NCBI GenBank assembly: GCA_029721515.1
Contig: JAQQSB010001506.1
Span: 1 to 64,000 of the forward strand
Direction: 5' to 3'
DNA: 64,000 nt
Source of the DNA: Synanceia verrucosa
Lineage: Eukaryota > Chordata > Actinopteri > Perciformes > Synanceiidae
The position numbers and the translations under genes were made by a program. The notes beneath the pieces were generated by a model, which saw nothing but the letters and a program-made list of their open reading frames with translations, was not told the origin of the DNA and did no database searches. Positions within the stretch are counted from its first letter, which is position 1. Every line of letters begins with the position of its first letter. Positions 11,906 through 20,747 of the stretch are shown here, piece by piece.

Positions 11906-13007
11906 TCACTCGCCAGCAGCAGTTGCTCCAGGTGGAGCACGCTGAAAGCTCCGTAGTCTCTCTCTTATTCGCCCTTGGTCCACTACCTGTCTGCGGCGAT
12001 CTGAACCTGCCCTCTCCCACGTTGCCAATCTCCGCTGCTTCAGCGCTGCAGGGTCAGGCTCCTTAGCAGTCTCCATAGGGAACCCTCTCTTCTTTAGGTC
12101 TTTAGCCGCCTCTGCTGCGCTCTCGTAGATCTGTGTGCCGTTGTCAAAAAACACCTTCAGCTTGGCTGGATGTAGCGTTTGGAAGCGGATCCCTTTAGCT
12201 TTAAGCTCTCTCAATATGCCCACATACGCCTTTCTTTTCTTCAGTATTTCGGGGGGGTAATCCTTTAAATAAATCCTTAAAATAAATCCTTTTCCCCTCG
12301 TAACGAACATCTTTCTTTTTCCACGCCGTATGCAGTACCTGTTCTTTCACTCTGAACTCGAGGAAGCAAATCACCAGTGATCTCGGCGGTGCGTCTTGGG
12401 GAGGCTTTGGGGCCAGCGCCCGGTGGCAGCGCTGTATTCCGAGGTCTATGTCCGCGACCGGCAGGCCGACTTCTGATTTTATTAGCTTCTTTACAAACTC
12501 CGTCAGATTGGACCCCTCTGATTCCTCCGGTACGCCGTATATACGGAGATTGTTGCGGCGCGAGCGTGCTTCTAGCTCGGTTAGCTTAGCCTGCAGGGCC
12601 TCTTGGTTATCTAGCACCTGGGTGAGAGCCTCCTTCACTGCCGTATTCCAGTCTTCAATATCGGATATGCGCTGCTCGGCCTCGCCTACTCTTGCTATGG
12701 TGGCTTGTAGCTCACCTGTAGCTTCCTCGAGTTTTCGGTTGATTTCTCCCCTAAACTCGTTCAACTCCTTCTTCATGTCGTTACGAAAGGAAAGTCGAAA
12801 TTCACTCATTTCACTTTTAACATCCGACCTGAGTGCACGAATCTCGTTATAGATGGCCTGCATGACGGGGTTAGCTTCTTCCTCGTCAGTGCCGCCATTG
12901 TTCTCATAGCTTTCCTCGTCGCTGTTGTGTTTTCCTTCGACAGTCTCTCCTCTTTCATGTCTTGAACCTTGTTTACCTTTACTCTTTTTTTGCTTATCCC
13001 CTTCCAT
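11906..13007 (-). pseudogene. L1 ORF1: RNA-binding protein, frameshifted
   Basis: The likely start is the ATG at 13007 (MEGDKQKKSKGK). A charged N-terminus is followed by a coiled coil (about residues 50-150, rich in E, R and L heptads), an RRM-like core (RRNNLRIYGVPE) and, after a frame change near 12270, the C-terminal domain (DYPPEILKKRKAYVGILREL, KGIRFQTLHPAKLKVFF). This is the standard trimeric RNA-chaperone layout of L1 ORF1. The frameshift falls between the RRM and C-terminal domain, so the protein would lose RNA binding. Confidence 0.9.
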
Positions 13008-13126
13008 GTTAAGTTTCTGGCAGTTTTTTTTAAATCTAATGTTCTTCAAAGGGGATAAATCTCCAACCGGTTAAGAGCAGGGTGTTTAGGCTGCCATTCG
13101 CTTCAGCGTCACCACCGGAAGTCGTC

Positions 13127-13141
13127 TTCATTTTCTATCTT
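13127..13141. repeat. L1 target-site duplication, 5' copy
   Basis: TTCATTTTCTATCTT, one mismatch from the copy at 7106-7120. Confidence 0.85.
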
Positions 13142-13149
13142 AATTGTAA

Positions 13150-13320
13150 TGTCACTGTAAAACCACAGAATTTTCTGATGACCTCATGCTGATCCATATG
13201 CAATGAGAAATTCCATAATTACAATAGAACACATCAAATCAAATCTCTGTGAGGGCAGAGAGGGAACATTTACTGTGGAGCAGAAGGTCTCAGGTTCAAT
13301 CTCCACCTGTGGCATGAATC
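13150..13320. repeat. Dispersed repeat family with B-box-like tail
   Basis: Shares TTCTGATGACCTCATNCTG-like and CAGAAGGTCTCAGGTTCAATCTCCACCTGTGGCA-like segments with 19020-19255 and 48720-48945. The GGTTCAATCCCCACC segment resembles a tRNA T-arm, hinting at a tRNA-derived SINE whose head has decayed. The family is not identified. Confidence 0.5.
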
Positions 13321-13646
13321 TGCATCGAAGGGACTGAAGGTTTCTGTATTTTAACTCAATGCAGACACTGTCCCAATTCCCATCTGATGTTCACAATCAT
13401 TCCACATTCAGCTGCTGAACATGTTATGAAGGATCATGACCTTGAGAAACGCTGACCTTCACTGCATACCATTTACTTAGATCCTACATACAGTACACAG
13501 GGCCCAAGCATCAGAAGCTTTAGTTATCCAACAGCTGACTAGTTCAATATTTCTTGGAATCTGCATCAAATATCACAAGTTCAGCAATCTGTACCATGTG
13601 AAAGTAATGTCACCTCCATAGTTTCTAGGTGATACTGCATGAAAGG

Positions 13647-13719
13647 GGCTCTGTGGTGCAATGACTAGTGAGCCTGACTCCAGATCAGAAGGTTGTGTGT
13701 TCATATCACATCAGAGTCA
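13647..13719 (+). tRNA. tRNA-Trp(CCA), degraded
   Basis: The core CCTGA-CTCCAGA-TCAGA matches vertebrate tRNA-Trp with anticodon CCA. Acceptor GGCTCTG pairs with CAGAGTC (one G-T), and the T-arm GTGTG-TTCATAT-CACAT pairs. Defects: the D-loop lacks GG, the D-stem has a G-A mismatch and the first anticodon-stem pair is C-A. It could still be transcribed but is more likely decaying. Confidence 0.6.
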
Positions 13720-13845
13720 TTATTTCTGCTGAATTTATATCTGGATCAATATAGTATCTATTTAATAACAGTGTAAATACACATAATGCTGTACATTTTA
13801 CAATGTGCAAAGACTATTCATATTTAAAAACAAACACTTAAAAAC

Positions 13846-13977
13846 AAATAAAACTACCCATTCAGAAGTGTATTCTAGTTCTTCTCCATGACTGCAGGAG
13901 GAAGCAGCTGTGTTGTTCAAATGGCACAGTGAGTGACAACAGAGCCTCTCCTTTAAAGTGAATATAAGAAGTGTTAA
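13846..13977. repeat. Duplicated block, partner at 1855-1984
   Basis: Near-identical to 1855-1984, again followed by a minus-strand tRNA-Ala remnant. Confidence 0.85.
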
Positions 13978-13988
13978 AGACAACAGCG

Positions 13989-14033
13989 TCTCATACATGT
14001 AAAGCACAGGCTCTACCACTGAGCTACATCCCC
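13989..14033 (-). pseudogene. tRNA-Ala remnant lacking T arm
   Basis: Minus strand: GGGGATGTAGCTCAGTGG, TAGAGC and an anticodon arm resembling tRNA-Ala(TGC) but with TAC at the anticodon. The T-arm and 3' acceptor are replaced by unrelated sequence. It is complementary in loss to the remnant at 1985-2023. Confidence 0.7.
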
Positions 14034-14154
14034 TGTGATGCTTCAGCAAACCACCATACTACCGATCACTGTTGAAATGTAGGCCATACACGACTCTCCT
14101 GCTTACTTTCAGACAAAATAAAAGCAACACTATACCATCACTGAAGAAAAGGAC

Positions 14155-14236
14155 TGTGATTGCTGGGAATCAAACTCTAGTCAAGTGCTTAGAAGGCAGC
14201 TATGCTCACCACTATCACTATCACTACCACCATCAT
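14155..14236 (-). pseudogene. tRNA-Gly(TCC)-derived pseudogene with expanded D arm
   Basis: Minus strand follows tRNA-Gly(TCC): GGTGGTAGTGATAGTG..., GTGAGCATAGCTGCCTTC, then a weak T-arm. The D region carries extra TAGTGA copies and the anticodon reads TCT instead of TCC. Confidence 0.6.
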
Positions 14237-14452
14237 CGGTCAAAAGACAGTTTCCACAAAGTCTGCAATTTATCTGTACATCGAGACAAAAAACACTAAT
14301 TACAAGTACTGGGTACAAATACTAGGTGCACAGTTTCTAGATGGTTAGATTTCTGGCTTACGTCCACTGGATAACATTCCAGTTGTCTTTTTTTCTGATA
14401 TGACTTGAAGGATGCTGTAGTCGCTGGTAAATTCAAGAGTGCATGTGCAAAT

Positions 14453-14534
14453 ATGCATATGGCTGAGCGGTTAAGGTGATGGACTAAAAATCCATTGAGG
14501 TCTCCCTGCACAGATTTGAATTCTGCCCATAACG
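14453..14534 (+). pseudogene. tRNA-Ser-like pseudogene, anticodon AAA
   Basis: GGCTGAGCGGTTAAGGTGAT and ATGGA-CTAAAAA-TCCAT are serine-type, with a long variable arm (GAGGTCTCCC). The anticodon reads AAA, the T-arm is mutated and the acceptor strands do not pair. Confidence 0.6.
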
Positions 14535-14856
14535 GTAGAGGTTATTATGTTATGGGACATATTCACGACCCAGGTAGACTGGCTCTCCTGTCTCTTCTTG
14601 GGTGCAGGTAACCATTACTAGTCTTAGCGTGCTGAATTTTGGCTGTGATTTCACCGTATGAGGCCTGAAAGTTTGTAACGCTGCATTCAGACGTGTAGGA
14701 GGCAGTGTGGCCACAATACTGTGCGGCTCTTTGCACATCTCCTGCTGTAGTTAACATCTCTGACTGGACGGTAGTTTTCTGATGGAGCTGCCACAGATTG
14801 TGCAGTGCCTCTCACTCTTCCCTTTCCAAACGTGGCAATTTTTTTCATCGTTATGA

Positions 14857-14928
14857 GCGATGGTGGTATAGTGGTGAGCATAGCCGCCTTCCAAGCAGTT
14901 GACCAAGGTTCCATTCCCTGCCATCACA
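14857..14928 (+). tRNA. tRNA-Gly(TCC), slightly degraded
   Basis: 72 nt: acceptor GCGATGG with CCATCAC (one C-A mismatch), D region GTATAGTGGTGAGCAT intact, anticodon loop CTTCCAA giving TCC, T-arm CAAGG-TTCCATT-CCCTG with one mismatch. The T-loop has TTCCATT rather than TTCGATT. It is the best-preserved glycine copy of this array but is probably weak or inactive. Confidence 0.6.
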
Positions 14929-15048
14929 GGGGCTTTAGTCTTTGGTAAACTTGGTAGTGTACGTGAAAATACCTTTTCTTACTTACGTCCACTGGATAAG
15001 GTTCAAATTATCTTTATTTTTTGCAATATGATGGCATAGACGGTGCAA

Positions 15049-15127
15049 GTTGTCGTGGCCGAGTGGTTAAGGTGATGGATTAGCAATCCATTGTCTCCCC
15101 GTGCAGTTTTGAATCCTGCTGACGATG
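15049..15127 (+). pseudogene. Ser-type tRNA body with Ala anticodon (AGC)
   Basis: The GTTGTCGTGGCCGAGTGG start, D arm and overall layout are tRNA-Ser. The anticodon arm is ATGGA-TTAGCAA-TCCAT, so the anticodon is AGC (alanine). The acceptor GTTGTCG pairs with TGACGAT allowing three wobbles. The variable arm is only TGTCTCCCCGT: the GGGG strand that pairs with CCCC in normal tRNA-Ser is missing, and the T-stem has a T-C mismatch. I call it a pseudogene, but the acceptor and anticodon stems are unexpectedly well kept. Confidence 0.6.
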
Positions 15128-15505
15128 ATAGAGTTTGTTGAATTTTGGGACATATTCACTACTCAGGTAGGCTGGCTCTCCTGTCCCTTCTTAGCTGCAG
15201 GTGATGGTGAAAGACCTTGTGAGGTTGTCGGACATATTAACAACACAGAATGTGGTAGTCCAGTCGGCCTTCTCAAGTCAACGACCTGTCTCTGTAATGT
15301 TGTTGACATTGAAAGTTTGTAACGCTGCATTCAGATGTGTAGGAGGCAGAGTGGCCACAATACTGTGTAGCTCTTTGAACATCTCCTGCTGTAGTTTACA
15401 TGCTCATCTCTGACTGGATGGTAGTTTTCTGATGGAGCTGCCACAGTTTGCACAGTGCTGCTCACTCCTCCCTTTCCAAAAGTGGCATTTTTTTCTGCCT
15501 TATGA

Positions 15506-15580
15506 GCGATGGTGGTATAGTGGTGAGTGGTGGTATAGTGGTGAGCATAGCTGCCTTGGGTTAGATTCCCGGCCATCACA
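15506..15580 (+). pseudogene. tRNA-Gly pseudogene with internal D-arm duplication
   Basis: The segment GGTGGTATAGTGGTGAG is present twice in tandem, followed by CATAGCTGCCTT joined directly to GGGTTAGATTCCCGGCCATCAC. The 3' anticodon stem and variable region are deleted. Confidence 0.7.
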
Positions 15581-15698
15581 GGGGCTTTGATCTTTGGTCA
15601 ATTCAATGCACGTGGAAACAGTTTTTCTTGCACACGTCCACTGGATAACATTCAAATTATCTTTATTTTTTTCCGATATGATGGCAAGAACGACGCAA

Positions 15699-15777
15699 GT
15701 TGTCGTGGCCGATTGGTTAAGGTGATGGATTAGCAATCCATTGTCTCCCCGCGCAGTTTCGAATCCTGCTGACAACG
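15699..15777 (+). pseudogene. Ser-type tRNA body with Ala anticodon (AGC), second copy
   Basis: As the copy 650 bp upstream, but the acceptor GTTGTCG/TGACAAC has only one wobble and the T-loop TTCGAAT is canonical with B box GTTTCGAATCC. The anticodon loop TTAGCAA and the truncated variable arm are shared with the first copy, so both features predate the duplication. A standard serine synthetase would look for the long variable arm, which cannot form here. Confidence 0.6.
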
Positions 15778-16138
15778 ATAGGGTGTGTTGAATTTTGGGA
15801 CATATTCACTACCCAGGTAGGCTGGCTCTCCTGTACCTTCTTAGCTGCAGGTGATGGTGACCTTGTGGCCTGAAAGTTTGTAACGCTGCATTCAGACATG
15901 CAGGAGGCAGTGTGGCCGCAATACTGTGTAGCTCTTTGAACATCTCCTGCTGCAGTTAACATGCTCATCTCTGACTGGACGTAGTTTCAGTTGTCTTTTT
16001 TTCTGATATGACTTGAAGGACGCTGTAGTCTTTGGTAAATTTAATGGTGCACATGCAAATATCTTTTCTTGCATATGTCCACTGGCTAACGTTCAAATTA
16101 TCTTTATTTTTTGTGATATGAGGAGCGGGCTGCAGTAG

Positions 16139-16221
16139 GTTGTCGTGGCCAAGTGGTTAAGGCAATGAACTAGAAATCCAGTGCAGTTTCCCCTGTGCAG
16201 GTTTGAATCCTACCAACAATG
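16139..16221 (+). pseudogene. tRNA-Ser(AGA)-derived pseudogene
   Basis: GTTGTCGTGGCCAAGTGG start, loop CTAGAAA giving AGA, long variable arm and GGTTTGAATCC B box. The anticodon stem has two mismatches and the acceptor one. Confidence 0.6.
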
Positions 16222-17183
16222 GTAAATTATTTTGATGTAGCATAAATAGTCTTTAGTTCTAACAGTATTCCTAACAGATATAAACTGTACAGACAGAGAA
16301 ATAAAATGAGTTTTACTTGTTTCAATAATGTGAGTAAACATGAACATGGAGATGCATTTGGAGCCGACTCTGAAAAGAGACAAACTTGCCATCGTTAATC
16401 AGCATCCACATGAATGCTGTCTGCTTAGATTTAGGATGAAGGGCTTGGTCTGCTCCTCTGCTATGAAAATCTTTTTCACCAAATGTTAAAAAAGAGTCAA
16501 CTGGACTTGCTTGAGGTTTGTTGAAGATGTCTCATTTCTCATCCAAGAGGCTTCTTCAGTTCTAACGTTAGGAGTCGTTACCATTACTGTTGGAGTCGCT
16601 GTCCACCCACCCTTATGAAAGCTGTTAAGGTGACCTGCACTCAGGTGTGAATGGATACTGTTGGTTTCTGGGGATGGAGGTCAATACTGAGATGTAAGTA
16701 GCTGATAGATGGTGTCATAGTCCTCCTCGTGAGTTTCTCTTCAGCTTCCTGAATACTATGAGAGCAAGAGCGCCTGCCTCCCCTGTATTCCTGCACCGCT
16801 GAAGCTATGCCACTGTCTCATACTGCCCCCTACTGTTATGGAAACACATAGCAACTTCACATTCCCACAATAATACCTGTGACTGTGTTCTAAATAGATA
16901 ATCCATGGCTGAAAATTATATCAATAAGAAAAATAATAATAAAAAAATCAATACCCCACATGTGACCTCACTAGTGGGCGTCACAGTAACATGCTTCATT
17001 ATTACTGGAACAGTCAGCTCAGCTCCTCCAGACCATTTCAAACAAACTATTTCAAATTTTAAAAAGTTTACATGTGAAAACTAGACGTGGTTACAAAAAA
17101 GGTTTCCAACTCTTTGCATAAAAGGGATCTGAACAATGGGACTATCGCTTCAAAGCAGCCAAGATAGAAACTAAACTATCCTG
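16222..17183. other. Dispersed repeats, no gene recognised
   Basis: 16270-16440 resembles 46975-47125. The segment ~16490-16650 (CTCATCCAAGAGGCTTCTTC; AGGTGACCTGCACTCAGGTG) is a fish dispersed repeat seen again, partly reversed, at 19570-19660. No coding frame is recognisable. Confidence 0.55.
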
Positions 17184-17255
17184 GAAAATGTGGGCATCAA
17201 TCCCACTACCTCTCGCATGCTAAACAAGCACTCTACCATTTGATCAGACGTCTAC
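17184..17255 (-). pseudogene. tRNA-Ala(AGC) pseudogene
   Basis: Minus strand: AATGGTAGAG D region, anticodon arm CTTGT-TTAGCAT-GCGAG (AGC) and T-arm GTGGG-ATTGATG-CCCAC with paired stem. The 5' acceptor and first D-stem strand are lost, and T54-T55 read AT. Confidence 0.6.
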
Positions 17256-17566
17256 TGTAATTCATCAGATACAGTAGATGAGGTGGCTGAGATCAATTAT
17301 GCTCTCCAAGTTCAAATTCCATCATTGTTCCAGACAAGCTTACTTTAGTCTGCAAGTTGACGTGTTGGAGGTGATGAGCTGCCAAACATCGTGCTCCACA
17401 CAAGTTTACATGGTTGACTCCATGCACTGCTAATCTGTTGTCCTGCTGGACTGCTAATTCAAGGTTCAAGAGTCTTTATTGTCATTATGCACGCAGAACA
17501 AAATTTTGGAGAGTCTCTCGGCTTAAAGGCACACATGAATAAAGAAAAAAAATTAAGATATTGAAA
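17243..17566 (+). repeat. Direct repeat, first copy (partner 18646-18969)
   Basis: About 324 bp sharing nearly all sequence with 18646-18969, beginning AATTCATCAGATACAGTAGA and ending CACACATGAATAAAGAAA. The part GGTTGACTCCATGCACTGCTAATC resembles a tRNA-Ser(GCT) core, and a related piece occurs at 48545-48620, suggesting a Ser-tRNA-derived SINE-like unit. Confidence 0.8.
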
Positions 17567-17569
17567 GAG

Positions 17570-17632
17570 GGCGGCACGGTGGTGTAGTGATTAGCACTGT
17601 CGCCTCACAGCAAGAAGGTACCGGGTTCGAAT
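17570..17632 (+). mobile_element. SINE head (V-SINE-like), cut by microsatellite
   Basis: GGCGGCACGGTGGTGTAGTG through GGTACCGGGTTCGAATC is the tRNA-like head of the element complete at 23096-23427. It stops at the TA-rich array. Confidence 0.75.
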
Positions 17633-17695
17633 CATATATATGCATATATATATACATACACGTGTGTATATATATGCATATATATATATACACAC

Positions 17696-17737
<42 letters not shown>

Positions 17738-17860
17738 GTGTATATATATATATACGTGTATGTATATATATATGTGTATATATTTATACACGTGCATATA
17801 TATATGCGATGTATATGTGTATATATGTATACGTGCGTATACATATATACACGTATATAC

Positions 17861-17910
<50 letters not shown>
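17633..17910. repeat. TA/TACACG-rich microsatellite with palindromic units
   Basis: Long (TA)n runs are punctuated by ACACGTGT and ATGCAT motifs. Almost the whole array is self-complementary alternating purine-pyrimidine, so it is open in many frames; these frames are not genes. Confidence 0.9.
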
Positions 17911-17912
<2 letters not shown>

Positions 17913-18040
17913 CGATAGCAATATACAGTATATCGCACATTAGACATCAATATTAATGAAAAATATGCTTGATATAGCGATCAATATTTTCACAGAACTT
18001 CACTGCAAGAAACTAATGTGACTCTCGCCAGCTGGATGTC

Positions 18041-18318
18041 GCTCACAGCAAGAAGGTACTGGGTTCGATTACCGGCCCCGGGGCCTTACTGTGTTCTCCC
18101 CGTGTCTGTGTGGGTTCTCTCCGGGTACTCTGACTTCCTCCCACCATCCAAAAACATGCATGGGGATTAGGTTAATTGGCTAATTTAAATTGACCGTAGG
18201 TGTGAATGTGAGTGTGAGTGGTTGTCTGTCTCTATGTGTCCTGTGATGAACTGGAGACTTGTCCAGGGTGTACCCTGCCCTCCACCCTAAGACAGCTGGG
18301 ATAGGCTCCAGTCCCCAA
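18041..18318 (+). mobile_element. SINE body (V-SINE-like), second part
   Basis: Starts again within the tRNA-like head (CACAGCAAGAAGGTACTGGG), then the central region (CCCCGTGTCTGTGTGGG, AAAACATGCATGGGGATTAG) and part of the L2-like tail (GGGATAGGCTCCAGTCCCC). The head's last ~25 bp are present both here and at 17610, so the intervening TA-rich DNA is inside or beside a duplicated head. Confidence 0.75.
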
Positions 18319-18646
18319 ATACAGCTTACATGTTGATGTATCAGCATTAATACTCCAATAATATAATATATGATACAATATGAACTGGAGCAGGTACTTT
18401 AAAATTTGAGAAATTTTGTAGAACAGTGTTGTATTGACAGCTAAAAGACCATTGGTGAAATGTGTTTTGGTAATAATAATAATAGCTGGTTAATGAGTGC
18501 TTTACTTTATGTATTTGTGTACTTACTTGATGCCGATAACTGATGGATCAGCTAGCTCAAAAGTTTTGTCTTCACTTTCTCAGGTGAAATGAGCAGCGTG
18601 TCTTCTGTTAAACACTTCAGTTGCGTTCCGTTCTGTTCTAATCTAA
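18305..18646 (+). repeat. Dispersed repeat, inverted partner at 54297-54645
   Basis: Matches the reverse complement of 54297-54645 at roughly 90% by eye, ending in GTTCCGTTCTGTTCTAATC. The right copy has extra bases. Confidence 0.8.
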
Positions 18647-18969
18647 TCAGACGTGTACTGTAATTCATCAGATACAGTAGACGAGGTGGCTGAGATCAAT
18701 TATGCTCTGCAAATTCAAATCACATCCTTGTTCCAGAAAAGCTTACTTTAGTCTGCAAGTTGACGTGTTGGAGGTGATGAGCTGCCAAACATTGTGCTCC
18801 ACACAAGTTTACATGGTTGACTCCATGCTCTACTAATCTGTTGTCCTGCTGGACTGCTAATTCAAGGTTCAAGAGTCTTTATTGTCATTATGCACGCAGA
18901 ACATAATTTTGGACAGTCTCTCGGCTTAAAGGCACACATGAATAAAGAAATAAAAATAAAGATATTGAA
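18646..18969 (+). repeat. Direct repeat, second copy
   Basis: Partner of 17243-17566. Here the sequence continues past the point where the SINE interrupts the first copy (GAAAAACAGAAATAGAAAAT), giving the empty-site context. Confidence 0.8.
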
Positions 18970-19019
18970 AAACAGAAATAGAAAATAGAAAACACCGGTA
19001 CTTTCCTGGATTGAATCTA

Positions 19020-19255
19020 TACATTCTGAGTGATGTCACTGATGACCTCATACCAACCCATATGCTAATATAACAGAACACATTATATTATGTCATTCTT
19101 TTCTATGCTAATGAATTTTTCCACTCTTATAATAGATACGTCATATTATGTCATTCTTTTCTGTGAGAAGAGAGAAGGAAGGAGTGTTTTACTCCTGAAT
19201 ATCTGCTGTGGAGCCAAAGGTCACAGGTTCAATCCCCACCTGTGGCAAGGATGGA
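19020..19255 (+). repeat. Dispersed repeat, related to 13150-13320 and 48720-48945
   Basis: Shares GAAGGAAGGAGTGTT, CTGAATATCTGCTGTG and GGTTCAATCCCCACCTGTGG with the copy at 48.8 kb. That copy is interrupted by a Tc1 element; this one shows the uninterrupted continuation (GGATGGAGAAAAGTGTCAGG). Confidence 0.65.
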
Positions 19256-19360
19256 GAAAAGTGTCAGGTAAGGTAAGGGAAAAGTAAACAGTGACATGAA
19301 GGCAGAACAAGACATGTCTTCATAAACTAGTGGTGTAAAAGAGATGTGACTTGCATAAAC

Positions 19361-19480
19361 AGCCCTGCGATGAGGTGGCAACTTGTCCAGGGTGTACCCT
19401 GCCTTCCACCCTAACACAGCAGGGAAAGGCTCCAGCCCCCCTACGACCCTATAAGGATAAGCGGTAGATAATGGATGGAT
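19361..19480 (+). mobile_element. 3' tail of V-SINE-like/L2-tailed element
   Basis: ACTTGTCCAGGGTGTACCCT through GGATAAGCGGTAGATAATGG, 5'-truncated as usual for target-primed insertions. Confidence 0.75.
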
Positions 19481-20468
19481 AGCCTTAATCTTTAAACCAA
19501 GAGCACCATCTAGAGGAGTCTAAAAACATCACAAGTGCTTCATGAAGCTTCATTTGCTCATCACTACCGTTAAGGTGATCTGCACTCAGGTGTGAATGAA
19601 TGCTGCAGATGAGAGGTGAAACGTCTTCAACCAACCTAAAGCAAGTCCAGTAGACTTAAAAACAGTTGAAACTGGCCAAAATCAGAAAAGGCTCGTTTTC
19701 ATTGGTGAAATATCAATGTTTGGAGTGCAGTGACCAGGCCAGTCTCAACCGGATAGGCAAACTAGGCAATTGCCGAGGACCCCCAGCTGAAAGGGGGCCC
19801 CCTGATAACAACTGGTTATGTGTTCAACAGCAACGACAACTTTGTGAGCGCGACAGCACCTCCCTAAATTCAATGACTGAAAAGTGCAATGACACTGTTA
19901 TTGAAATCCCCCTCGAGGGGGCCCCTCCCTTATAGTTTGACAGCAGGGTTGCATTTGCTGAAGCCAAGGCCCACAAACAGCAGTTGTAGACATTTTGCAC
20001 ATGACTGTCTCTTCGTGTCAGGAAGTTAATTTGATGTGTGTTTTTACACTTTGTGCACTTTTCTGTGTGTGTTGATAGATCAAATTGAAACATTGCTGTT
20101 AGTTTGTTAAAGTTTGTTATGATTTTGAAACTTCATTAGTGTAGATATCTGTGGCAGAGTGTAGCTTGTTTAGTGTGTAAACTCTGCTTGGCATAAGGAT
20201 TATAATAGTAAAAGATATGATTGTTATCATTGTGTGGTAATTCACAGGTAAATTTGCAGTGGAAGTGTGTTGGCAAGAAGTTATTCAGAGTGGTAGCATG
20301 CATTTGTTTACACAGTAATGTACATGTCTCACACGTTACAAAAACAATATACATACTTAAGGTAAAATAAACACAAGTTAAGAAAAAACATGCACCCTGA
20401 GAACAAATCCTGTCTTAATAATTACTTACAAAACATCAAAGTGGAGACAGTATAAGATAAGGGAGGAG
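19481..20468. other. No gene recognised
   Basis: Contains a short dispersed repeat near 19570-19660 (GATGAGAGGTGAAACGTCTT) and otherwise unassigned sequence. A 90-residue open frame at 19666 shows no recognisable domain. Confidence 0.5.
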
Positions 20469-20747
20469 TTAACTGTCTGATCTCTCAATAGATATGGGAG
20501 AGTTTTCTTCTACTTGGGTAGTAGGTGCTTCTTCTTCTTCTTCTTCTGCTTGGTAAAGCTGTTACAAGCTGTGGTCACATAACAAGTTGTCTTTTGCATG
20601 AATGATTTGTTCCAGTTTTTCCATATTTGTCAGGGTTTGCTGTGCAGTTTCAGTAATTTGTTTTGTGAGATCCTGTGGACGTGTGAATGGCTTGTGCTGT
20701 GTGTGTGGTGTTTGCAAGCATAAACCAGAGTCACTTACTGTAATCAA
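20469..20747 (-). pseudogene. Possible coding remnant of unknown function
   Basis: The minus strand encodes a coherent stretch (KPFTRPQDLTKQITETAQQT, then MEKLEQIIHAKDNLL), a TAA stop, and in the same frame an acidic end with six Glu in a row and PTTQVEENSPISIE before a final stop. Upstream, another frame offers MTSYSPSKFPKSETVEGEG. The helix-forming, polar composition resembles the tail of a DNA-binding protein of a DNA transposon, but I recognise no family. Low confidence that this was ever a gene. Confidence 0.25.

Larger units (their letters stand above)
7121..13126 (-). mobile_element. Full-length L1 (LINE-1, Tx1/fish type) retrotransposon
   Basis: On the minus strand the element starts with a short GC-richer 5' UTR (GACGACTTCCGGTGGTGACG at 13126), followed by ORF1, an ~880-bp spacer, ORF2, a 3' UTR with AATAAA (7141-7146) and a poly(A) tail (plus-strand T run 7119-7135). 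A 15-bp target-site duplication with one mismatch flanks it. ORF2 uses at least three frames and ORF1 two, so the copy cannot encode intact proteins. The near-perfect duplication and full length suggest fairly recent insertion. It interrupts a repeat that continues at 13142. Confidence 0.95.
14340..16260 (+). repeat. Tandem array of ~650-bp units carrying decayed tRNA-Gly and tRNA-Ser
   Basis: The Gly copies at 14857 and 15506 are 649 bp apart and the Ser-like copies at 15049 and 15699 are 650 bp apart. The flanks (ACTCAGGTAGGCTGGCTCTCC, GGTAGTTTTCTGATGGAGCT and similar) repeat in register. A further Ser-like copy at 16139 ends the array and another at 14453 begins it. The array therefore arose by unequal duplication of a Gly+Ser tRNA pair. 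Confidence 0.85.

Noticed and set aside
12448..12852. 134-codon plus-strand frame within the L1
   Set aside because: It is antisense to the ORF1 coiled coil; its Ser/Arg composition is the expected mirror of Glu/Arg-rich coding.
17553..17956. Overlapping Tyr/Ile-rich frames around 17.6-17.95 kb
   Set aside because: They are the six-frame reading of a TA/TACACG microsatellite; the repeats avoid stops by composition.
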